From Cerioporus squamosus (lineage: Eukaryota > Basidiomycota > Agaricomycetes > Polyporales > Polyporaceae), in contig JABYQS010000294.1 in assembly GCA_022592435.1 (NCBI GenBank), forward strand, positions 1 to 34,756: DNA of 34,756 bases, written 5' to 3'. This document shows, piece by piece, positions 19,752 through 28,304 of the stretch. The translations under genes and the position numbers were made by a program. A model generated the notes under the pieces. That model ran no database searches and was not told the origin of the DNA. It was given only the letters and a program-made list of their open reading frames with translations. Within the stretch, counting starts at the first letter, position 1; each line of letters begins with the position of its first letter.

Positions 19752-20737
19752 CCCCTGCGTAGTGGATAACCCTTTCCCGACATATTCCCAACGACAGCAC
19801 TCCCCTCTCCGCTTGGTTATGGGTGATGCTCCAACTGTCATGATGTCGCATCTTCTGTAGCTCTAATTCCCCTACCTATGGTAATACAATCTGGTCGGGT
19901 TGCATCCCGGTGTGTTGTACCATCTGTTTCTTTGCGTGTGCTCGCCCTGGTTGTTCTCTGAGAATACTCTGTCAATCCATTGCACTCCTCGCGGAACCCT
20001 ACGACACGCCCAGCGCCGTCCCACCTCTTGGAGGCTTGGTCCTCCCGGAGCTATCCAACGAGGATGACCTTCTTGTCATTGTCTCTCCGCTTGAGGTCAA
20101 GCTCAACCGCGACCCGGAAAGCGCCAACGGCGACTGAATTGCATACGGATAGATTAGCAGAGTCGTAGTCGTACCCCACGTTTACCAGGACATACCTTCT
20201 CGTGTCACCCGTGGGGTCGCACTCGGACACGAGAGGAAGAAAACGGGGCTTGTGCCTCTCAGGCTGCTGCATTCTCGTCCTCCGCGTAGCCTCGACTTTC
20301 CGGTTGTTCCTGCTCCTTGCAGTCCCATTACCATATACCGTGTCTGCGTCTCCTCGCGCTCCCTGTTCCTGTTATCAGTGTGCTGGATCTTTAGTATGGA
20401 GGTAGACGGTCGGTGACCACCAAGCACGTTGCAATTCCTCATGTAACCATCTAGACTCGGTGAACTAGAATACAACCATACTGCTACTTCGCTACGTATA
20501 ATACGCTCGCCAATGCTGGTCCTGCTGCATCCTGACGGCTACCGTCTCAATCTGCCGGGCGCCACGCCGAAGCCAACCGATGAGGCCGTCTGGTACGAGG
20601 CTCTCTAGCTCAGACCCAATGAGCATGGGCGCACGTAGCTGTATGGTCGCCCACGGAGTACTCTTCGTGCAGCCCGAGGGGTTTGAGGCGGAGAGACGGG
20701 ACTAGCTTGGGATGAACCCTGTGGTCCGGTCCATCAA

Positions 20738-21003
20738 CTTAGCTTCTTCAAGTTGTCGGGTGGTGGGACGAGTGCGATGTGGGCATATGTCGCGGACGAC
20801 TCGCAGTCGAAAAGAAGAGGCTGAGGGTAGATAGTGAAGCGTGCACGGAAATGGGCAGGATTGGAGGGGAATATTGTGCGGAGAAAAGCAGGTGACGCTC
20901 TCGAAGGGCGAGCCGTACACTGGGTCCCTCTGAGCTGCTGCTGTGTATTCCTGATCGTCTCTCTTGTCCAAATCGATACCACAGGGGGGTGAAAGCATCG
21001 GAA
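20738..21003 (-). pseudogene. Possible gene remnant of unknown family
   Basis: From an ATG at about 21003, one frame encodes about 40 polar residues (including DLDKRDDQEYTAAAQRD, then VYGSPFESVTCFSPHN). At about 20879 a one-base shift leads into FRARFTIYPQPLLFDCESSA and then LVPPPDNLKKLS with a stop at 20738. Amino-acid composition in both halves is normal for protein. I do not recognise the family and cannot exclude chance. Confidence 0.25.
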
Positions 21004-23057
21004 GACTGGTATGCTGGTGGCATGCAGTGGTCAGTGCCCAGTGGCACGTACAAGACAACTTGTGTCACCGCGTCGGCACCAAGCGCCCGCATTGACCATG
21101 GTGGCGTCGAGTCGGTGTCAAAGCCGACGCGACGAGGTCGCACAAACACAAGCCGCTTGCAGCTTGGGCCATCAGTGACATGTGAGGGGTCAAAGCTGGC
21201 CCCCCTGGGTAGGCGCATATAAGGAGGGGAGCACGTCGAGGGTGGCACCTCACTCACCTTCGCATCCCCAGGCTCTCGGCAGCCTGCACTAGCGTGCACA
21301 AGGCGGACGAGGGTGAGGGAGAAGGTGAGCTGGTTGGGCTCGCGCGCCTCGACTGAGAAGTTTATCTGTGAGAGGATGTCTCAGAGATAAACGGCTCCGT
21401 CGGGACGCGCCTGCCCGCGACGCATTCTCCGCTGTGTCGTGCGTTTTCGCAATGGAGGTGGAGGTCCTGATCTGCTTCCGGGTACACAACAGAGACATCT
21501 ACAGGAATAGATCAATCCTGTTCTGACCTGATTGGGTATGCAAGACGTACGTTTCGTATGAACAGGGAGTATACTTGTGCTCGCTTGCCATCCTGTAGCT
21601 CCTCGGCCTTCGGACTGCACGAGAAAGAATGTGCCAGCGCCTCCGGTTTTTGAGATACCCTGCATGGCTACATAGTGGTCTCTTTCGAGTCTGCGTCACA
21701 ATGCGTGAGGTTTGAGAGTCAAAAGAAGGTGGGGAGACTGGGACTCGCATGAGATGAAGATAAGTAGAGGTACAACGATGTTTGCAACCGGCTTGCAACC
21801 GTCGCATCGCGGGTTAATTCTGCCTCTCACTTGGTGAGGTCTGGTAATTCCGGGTCGATCGATATTGAGAACAGAGGGAGCGTGGTGGACATGCGTCGTC
21901 GCAGGCCTCATTTGCTGGCAGTACCGCACGGTAACTCGGGGACCCAGCGCGACGGCTGAGCATGAAGGCCCATGAAACATGAGCTAGCTAGTTGGCACGT
22001 TGAGTGCTACGTGACGGTCGGGAAAAGAGAGAAGCTATAGAGCCTGGAGCCTGAGGCCGTCTGCGAGACGCGAAGCACGTGATGGCCTCGCGTCGCGCCG
22101 TGCTGGACCAGGGTGGACCCCCACCTTGTCCAGTGTCCTCACTGAGGCTCAGCTGTCCTCGTACCTTCCTGCCCTTTAGTCTCTCTTCTAGCGCGTTATC
22201 GGTTTCCAACCGTTTCCATTGTGGCACAGCGGGCGCCCTGCGTCAGGAGGCGAGTCGGGACACGGAGTGCTGCGACGGAAATTTGAAGGTGCGTACCCGC
22301 TCCGAGCAACCTCGAGCTTTCGGTTTCCCTCCACTCGCGAATGTGCGAGCTGGTTCCCGGAAAGACGCACATTTACCGTGGTCGATGACGTTCTTGTGTA
22401 TGTGAGTTACCTAGCTAAACTGGGCTTTGCTAAGTCTGATCAACGTTGCAGTTCGACCTCATGGTGTGAACCGTCTCCGGGTCCCAACCATGTTTCAGCA
22501 AGGATTCATACGATATGCGCCATGGCATCATGCGTAATGCGGCTATGCCCGCTCCGATTTCTACAGTATAACATCCTTGCTTGCGGCAATAGACTCGAGT
22601 GGAACCTTGCGATCACTGTGCAACCGACATACCCGGACGCTATGCAAGACCAAGCAAGAACTTGAGCCAGATACCCCAAACTTCGCGTCCGCTTCCTGTG
22701 CACTACCGAAGATCCCTTGGGCTTATGTCTGAAGTACGTCTGCTCATTGAGCAAGCACCGCAATTGACTGGTCAGTGACTTACATACATATGAACACGCG
22801 CAGCACTTTCACCTCGCTCATCACAACAGCCCCCATATTCGAGCTTCGGCCTGTATCACCCAGTACAGGATTACTCCATGCTTCTGCAAAGATCTCTCTG
22901 CTCGGAAGACGCGAGTAGTGCAGGTGTGTGAAGTTCAAACAGCATCCACAGCAAGGTCAAAAGCGCTATTGCATCCCTACCTCCCCTTCCTCAGTCTACT
23001 CGACGACCATCAAAGAGCAACTTCCCGGGGCGATGGTCGCATTCTCTGTGTCCGGCG

Positions 23058-23067
23058 AGTATAAGGC
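23058..23067 (+). promoter_or_regulatory. TATA-like element of the DUF6533 gene
   Basis: GAGTATAAGG lies about 80 bp upstream of the ATG at 23146, putting transcription start near 23090-23100 with a short leader. The match is by eye. Confidence 0.4.
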
Positions 23068-23145
23068 TGGCTACTCGACGGCGCAGGATGCGCACCGACA
23101 CCGTTCCTCAGCCTTCATCAACGACGGACCGCTTGTTCAAACCCT

Positions 23146-24876
23146 ATGTCTTCTGACGCAGAAGCCAGTGCCGCTGCAGTTGCAACGTTGCATAATATCT
23201 TGTACGTCCGAACTCTGCTTGTCGCTCGTGAACAGAGCATTCCTTACATAGCTGCACAGGAATACCAACGCATATTGTGCTGTGGCAGCTTCAAGTGCGT
23301 CAAGTCTGTTGCAAATTTGTCATGGCCAACTGCATCCATCCTTGCCCCTTTAGGTTTGTTTCTTTACGACGCCGTTGTCACGTTCGATCGAGAAGTGGCG
23401 TATTTCTGGCGCGCCGGATGGACTGGGGCGTCCCTTTTGTTCTTCGCAAACAAGGGCATCTCCCTGATACTCTATGTCTTGGTGTTTGTCGGATTGACGT
23501 CTTTCTCTTCCGATCAGGTATGTGATTTCCCTCTGTTATCGCACCCGTGTTGATATACGATTGCACGGTTACTGGGTACAGAGGTATGACTATACAGCCT
23601 TGCACGGTTTGCAGCACTGTGATCATGGTTTCTGTGCACAGCTGTTCTTTGTTTCAGCAAGCCTTCCTCGCAGTCCCTGTCCTGCAGATAATTCCTTGGG
23701 CTGGTCAGTTACGCTACTGCTCCTCGTGTCAAGCTGACTGATGTGTTGAACAGTCTTCTCCGCGCTTCGAGCGTACGCGTTGAGCAAAAGCAAGGCCCTT
23801 GGACTCCTAGTCTTCGCGCTATCCGTCGCACCAGCAGGTGTTAATTTAGTGAGTCCCCCGATGTTTCCATTCACGCATGCGCTAACCACCTCACCCAGGT
23901 CCCATCCGCCGAACAACCTTCGGGTATCAACTTACCCCCCTTCGGATGCTTGTACACCGACAATACAACTGAAGCCCTGAGTCTGAGGTTCGACTCTCTT
24001 CACCAGTTTCGGGTATACAGATTCTGACGCCGCTCAAGGCGTAGGTTGGCTTGCGACCATACACAGCGACATTTACTGACTCAACAACTCTAGTCACGAT
24101 CATATCTCGAGTGCCGCTCATCGTTGCTGACATCCTACTTATCTATATTACCTGGGCAAACCTGAGCAGCGGAGGCGTCCCACGAGGTATCGGACGGTCG
24201 AAGAGACGGTCGCTGCCTGACATCCTCCTTTGCGACGGTATGTGCTCTCCATTCATACTTTGCACCAAGTATTTTCTTGGCTGACTCATGGTTTCATATC
24301 GCATACAGGAACCGTCTACTTCATGTACGTCTGTTCCGGGAAAGCCAGTTGAATTTCTGATTGGCAAGCGTATCTATCTCAGCGTTCTGCTCGTCCTGAA
24401 CGGCCTCCATCTCACCCTGGAAGTGCTCTCAGTAAGCCGCATTGACACAGCTCGCGAGTCCCAATCCAAGTCAGTCAACTCACACCTGTCCAGGTGGCCT
24501 TGACTGCCGATAACACGAGCTACGTTCCGATCTTTACGGGCCCGTGGGTTTCTCATCGCTACTCCATTGAGAGCGCACTCTTTGCTCACTGAAACCTTCG
24601 ACCGGCAGCATCACGGCGATCCTTGTGTCGCGCTTCCTCCTCCAGCTACAAGAGGCGAGCCAGACGGTGGTCAGAGTCGACTCCGATGACCCACTGCATA
24701 TTTCAATGAATACCTACGACGGCACCCCAAGCTTCATCCGGTCTCTCGGGGCGGTCATCGATCCGGACCGTCCACGCGATGACAGTTCTGAGTCCGAGAC
24801 TGCCCTTCGATCGCGTACGGACGACGATGAGGGAGACGGGGATGCGCAGGCTGCGATGCAGTCATCGTCTGCATGA
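23146..24876 (+). CDS. DUF6533-type seven-transmembrane protein
   Basis: A member of a large basidiomycete membrane-protein family of unknown function. Eleven exons can be traced (23146-23201, 23260-23294, 23354-23517, 23598-23703, 23754-23848, 23899 to about 23980, 24094-24237, 24309-24324, 24383-24431, 24494-24543, 24609-24876), about 354 aa. The N-terminal DUF6533 pattern is NAYCAVAASSLFLYDAVVTF then REVAYFWRAGWTGASLLFFA. Further helices are ISLILYVLVFVGL, FLAVPVLQIIPWAVFSALRA, ALGLLVFALSVAPAGVNL, ISRVPLIVADILLIYITWA, TVYFIVLLVLNGLHL and ITAILVSRFLLQLQEASQ. A lumenal segment LPPFGCLYTDNTTEAL carries a family-typical Cys. The acidic tail ends AAMQSSSA. The donor of intron 6 is weak (GTCTGA at 23981) and intron 7 is followed by a 16-nt exon. 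The rest is well supported by phase. Confidence 0.75.
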
Positions 24877-25424
24877 GTAGCCTGCGTGCGATTTCATCAC
24901 CTTGTTCCATCGCGGTTCTCCTACTTCATGATGTAGGATTTGGGGAGTAGCTGTCACTATACATCCAGTATGTATGACAGTTTCTCTGGGTGGTTTGGTG
25001 GACATGACTGGCCGGACAGTCGAAGGACCCAATCTCTACGTACTGCAGGGCAAGTTGAACCGATCGGCGTCGCAATAGCATTCTGACAGCTACTGAGCAA
25101 GGGAATGGAAGGTGGTCAAGCAATGATGGGGTAGCAAAGGTGCGTCATCACATGCAGAGCGCAAAGGCCAGCTAGCGCAAGATGATGGATAGATAAACGG
25201 AGGCCGAACCGCACAATGGAACGGCCACCAGAGGTGGCTTTCGAGCATAAAGCCTCTTTGGGCGCCTCAGTCCTCTCCTTCCCCAAATACTCCCCCCGAC
25301 CACCACCACCACCCGCAGCACGACCCCTCCCAGTCGCTCATCCTTACTATATTGCACTCCATTTTCCGTGTCATCACAGCGATACCTATCCCGAACCGCC
25401 TTTGAACGATCATTGACGACTGAC
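24877..25424. other. Intergenic, upstream of the 25425 gene
   Basis: A pyrimidine-rich stretch around 25275-25330 (CTCC and CCACC repeats) precedes the next gene and is typical of fungal promoters. I see no other feature. Confidence 0.4.
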
Positions 25425-26327
25425 ATGACTATGCCATCCCCAACCACCTTATCCAGGCTAGACACCACGGAGCTACGCGACTTCTTCGACCGCCTGGCGG
25501 CAGGCGATTACGACGCACTCGCAAGAGAGCTCCAGATCTCTCCCAGCCCTGTTTCGCGTCGGTTTGCTCGGTTTGACGATGTGCCAAACCACCACTCCAC
25601 GAACGAAGAAGACCAGGATCCCGACATGTCCATGCGTTCCATCGACTCTGTGCAGTCCTTCAAGTTCGAGCCGACCGCAGACGGTCTGCACCGCGCTGTT
25701 ACTCTTCTTCGCGGCGACGACAAGCGTCAGAACCCGCCTACCCCGGAGGAAGAGGAGGCATTCCAGTTCACCTTCCGACTCATGATCCACAAGCTCTACT
25801 CGATCAAGGACTTCGCCAAGATGGTCGACGATGTCGTGCGGACCTCCCAGGAGCAGTTCCAGCCCCTCTCCCCAGAGCTGAAGGGACGCAGACGGTCGTC
25901 GGTCTCATTCTCATTTGACTCGTTTAACTTTGAGGGTGATTCGTTCGCGTCCATGCTCTCCCCGACGTCCCCGTCCGAGGCGTCTTCATTCTTGCCTTCT
26001 TCACCATCGTCATCATGGACGCACGATCGCCTGCCCAGTCCGCAGTTCGAGGCCAACGACGGCGATGCTCGCGCAGTGAAGAAGCGTATCGTTGGGCGAA
26101 AGTTGTCGGTGGTTGATGGTAGCGTTGACGAAGAGAGCGTCGGGTCCCGCGCCTGGGTGTATGACACAACCGTCGCGTCGGTGGACTCCCCCATGTCCTA
26201 CTTCGACCTGCCGATGTCTCCAGCTGCAGGTTCCCCATCGCGCGCGGGGAACGGTGGCTCTCCTGAGGAAGGAGACTACGCTTCCCGCAAGCGTCGGTAC
26301 TCTTTCCTAGCTGCGAGAGGGTTCTGA
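25425..26327 (+). CDS. Unknown Ser-rich protein with a short helical core
   Basis: A single-exon 300-aa protein that I do not recognise. The N-terminus contains LSRLDTTELRDFFDRLAAGD (about 8-27), which looks like a short helical motif. The middle holds PTPEEEEAFQFTFRLMIHKL then YSIKDFAKMVDDVVRTSQEQ, the most folded-looking block. The rest is Ser/Pro-rich, with many SP and SxSP sites and basic patches (KGRRRSSVSFSFDS, AVKKRIVGRKLSVV, RKRRYSFLAARGF), compatible with a phosphorylated regulatory protein. The ATG at 25425 was chosen; the frame is open upstream to 25368 but has no other ATG. There is no membrane segment or signal peptide. No function is assigned. Confidence 0.7.
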   Translation: MTMPSPTTLSRLDTTELRDFFDRLAAGDYDALARELQISPSPVSRRFARFDDVPNHHSTNEEDQDPDMSMRSIDSVQSFKFEPTADGLHRAVTLLRGDDKRQNPPTPEEEEAFQFTFRLMIHKLYSIKDFAKMVDDVVRTSQEQFQPLSPELKGRRRSSVSFSFDSFNFEGDSFASMLSPTSPSEASSFLPSSPSSSWTHDRLPSPQFEANDGDARAVKKRIVGRKLSVVDGSVDEESVGSRAWVYDTTVASVDSPMSYFDLPMSPAAGSPSRAGNGGSPEEGDYASRKRRYSFLAARGF

Positions 26328-26994
26328 ATGAACGCGTGAGTGTCACTTTTTGAAGCCTGCAGATCCTGTGATCGACTGACGGTTCTAGTAGGTCGTCGCA
26401 CCGATGCCACTCTGTCAAGACCAACAACGACTCTCCAGACGTGTATGCAGTATGAACGGACTCTCACGGCCATCTCCTCATCCTGTTATGTACCTGCCAC
26501 TGTATCATTATACCATCATGCGAAGCAACACCACTCACGATGCAAGAGCTTACTCACCGTCGGTGTCGCAGAGTGACAATGCTAATGTAGGTTCAAATCC
26601 GACCCCCTATGAACGTAAAACTGAACAGCTAACGTCGCCCTAGCACCTCTGGCCGCAGTGGCTAGGGGATCCGACGGCCTTACGTCTCCTGGACGCACAC
26701 TGTGCTAACGTGCAGTACGGGCCTTTCCTCTCTCCACGTTCATCTCTCGCTGTATCTAGTCATTTAGTCTCATGTCCACTCTAAGGTTCAAGTGAACCCG
26801 TCGCATGTGGGCCCGGTAGTACGGCGGCCGACCGCCTTTCAGACTCCTCACGGAAATCGTTAATCAGCACTTCTTTAGATTCGACCACCACCTCGCGAAA
26901 CACAGTGCGTGCTTTTGATGCCTCCAAGGAATAGTAGTCATTGATAGCGCACCTCTCACCTTACCCTCACCTGCAGTCGTCTCCTTCTGTGATC
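26328..26994. other. Intergenic, upstream of NDT-like copy 4
   Basis: This is the 3' region of the Ser-rich gene and the 5' region of NDT-like copy 4. It contains an imperfect inverted repeat near 26639-26669 (CCCTAGC ... GCTAGGG) and an isolated tRNA B-box-like string at 26590-26600 that does not fold into a tRNA. No gene is recognised. Confidence 0.35.
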
Positions 26995-27510
26995 ATGTCG
27001 TCTACGATCATTTCCTCATCTCCGCCACAAGCCGGAGAAGTTCAAGCTCGGATCTACCGCGCTCCAGGACCTATCGCATCCATCCTGGGTCGCTCCATCT
27101 TCCTCTCCGGCTCAGTCGAGCCAGGTGGTGGCGAGCGATGGCATCTCGAGATGATCCGACGCCTACAGCACCTCCCAATCACCATATTCGATCCATGGAG
27201 GGACGATTGGGACAGTAGCTGGGTCCACCGCAAATACGATGAGCGATTTGCCACCCAGACCCGGTGGGAGCTGGAGAACTTGCGACGCGCCGATATCATT
27301 GCAATCTACCTTGCACCGGGCTCGGAGGCTCCGGTGTCATTGCTGGAGTTCGGGTTGTGCGCGAAGGCGAGAAGGGTTGTGGTATGCTGTCCAGATGGGT
27401 TTTATCGGAAGGGTAATGTCGAGATTGTCTGCGAGGACGAGAATATACCGCTCGTGGACACCTTTGATGAGTTTGTCTTGGCTATCATCCATGAGCTGTC
27501 GAACTTATGA
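26995..27510 (+). CDS. Nucleoside 2-deoxyribosyltransferase-like protein, copy 4
   Basis: A 171-aa intronless protein of the NDT-like family. Motifs are ARIYRAPGPIASILG (18-32), SIFLSGSVEPGGGERWH (34-50), LPITIFDPWRDDWDSSW (60-76), TRWELENLRRADIIAIYLAP (89-108), VSLLEFGLCAK (114-124, putative nucleophile Glu118) and VVVCCPDGFYRKGNVEIVCE (128-147). It has no signal peptide or membrane helix. The ATG at 26995-26997 was chosen; the frame opens earlier at 26941 but only with TTG. It is the closest relative of pseudogene copy 3 (shared RIYRAP, AxQTRWELxNLRRAxIIAxY) and sits about 18 kb away on the opposite strand, so the family moved as well as duplicated in tandem. Substrate unknown. Confidence 0.85.
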   Translation: MSSTIISSSPPQAGEVQARIYRAPGPIASILGRSIFLSGSVEPGGGERWHLEMIRRLQHLPITIFDPWRDDWDSSWVHRKYDERFATQTRWELENLRRADIIAIYLAPGSEAPVSLLEFGLCAKARRVVVCCPDGFYRKGNVEIVCEDENIPLVDTFDEFVLAIIHELSNL

Positions 27511-27579
27511 TATGGTCGGATACTAGATGCCCATCGCCTTGTCGTCTGTGTATCCTCGAACTGTGAACCTCGTCCTAGG

Positions 27580-28116
27580 TCATACCATTGCACTGGAGTA
27601 CTTACATGCGTATGATAACATATACTCCGGGATTCGAAAACAGTCGCATGCATCCCCGAAGCTTATCAGCCTATAGCTACAGCACAACAACCATGGAACC
27701 GAACGCTTCAACCCGCACGGAGGTATTGCACGCACTGGGAACAATGCTAAATGAGACTTCGGGCGTTGCAATTGGACGTTGGCTGATAATATTGAGTAGA
27801 CTTGGAGCGACAGAAGTATATTGTCAAGCTGCGTTCGGCACACACGGCTACAAAGATGTCCCGTTCCTTCAAAACATCCATACTGTGAAGGAAAGGAGTG
27901 TGGATGATCTGCAGAACGAGCGAAAACCGAAGTAATCGCGAGCAATCTTGCCGTATCGTTTAACGCCAGAGCGGTGGAGAGTTTTCCGCCTGAGACGTAG
28001 ATAATTACGGCGAAGTAGAGTGCGATGAAAGGGTGGAATGCAAGCAAGCACGAAGGGGTGGTCAAAGACATTAGATTGGGCATGGCATTGGGAGCAACAG
28101 ACGAAGTCAAGTCCAT
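27580..28116 (-). CDS. Hypothetical protein with one membrane segment, doubtful
   Basis: A 178-aa frame opening at the ATG at 28114-28116. One hydrophobic segment (residues about 23-43, beginning SCLLAFHPFIALYFAVIIYV) could be a signal anchor; the rest is unremarkable and unfamiliar. A TATA box sits only 24 bp upstream of this ATG, so transcription would start close to or after it, and later ATGs at 28083 or 28071 may be the real start. It could be an orphan gene, a noncoding transcript or chance. Confidence 0.3.
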   Translation of the reverse strand: MDLTSSVAPNAMPNLMSLTTPSCLLAFHPFIALYFAVIIYVSGGKLSTALALNDTARLLAITSVFARSADHPHSFPSQYGCFEGTGHLCSRVCRTQLDNILLSLQVYSILSANVQLQRPKSHLALFPVRAIPPCGLKRSVPWLLCCSYRLISFGDACDCFRIPEYMLSYACKYSSAMV

Positions 28117-28139
28117 GTCTGGTGGTCATCTCGTCGAAG

Positions 28140-28149
28140 TTTTATATAC
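28140..28149 (-). promoter_or_regulatory. Strong TATA box
   Basis: The minus strand reads GTATATAAAA, one of the best TATA matches in the window. It faces the doubtful frame at 27580-28116, away from Clr2. Confidence 0.45.
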
Positions 28150-28304
28150 AAGCCTTGCCGTGGTTACGTAAGACAGTGATGGGCCTTTCCCGGACTACAA
28201 GTTACACTGGCCAGTGGCCTTGCGCAAGCCTTGCGACTCCGAATCTTGAGCTTGACCCTGCTTGACCTGCGACAAACCCCCGGCTGTTCGGTCTATCTGG
28301 TACA

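Larger units (their letters stand above)
19752..23145. other. Gene-poor stretch of 3.4 kb
   Basis: No intact gene is recognised. Several short frames look partly protein-like but are broken. On the plus strand one ends KLNRDPESANGD (stop near 20137) and another begins MLVLLHPDGYRLNLPG near 20514. On the minus strand there is a pair around 20738-21000 that reads VYGSPFESVTCFSPHN and, after a +1 shift, FRARFTIYPQPLLFDCESSA. These may be decayed genes or introns-and-exons I could not join. A plus-strand TATA-like element (GCATATAAGG) lies near 21216-21225 without a gene I can connect to it. Confidence 0.4.
27511..28304. other. Region between NDT-like copy 4 and Clr2
   Basis: It contains a doubtful minus-strand frame (27580-28116) with a strong TATA-like element, and an overlapping plus-strand frame (27588-27935) without recognisable features. 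The Clr2 promoter must lie at its right end. Confidence 0.35.

Noticed and set aside
26590..26600. tRNA B-box-like GGTTCAAATCC
   Set aside because: The flanks do not form an acceptor stem and no suitable A box or anticodon arm lies upstream. An A-box-like string occurs only downstream, so there is no tRNA or convincing SINE.
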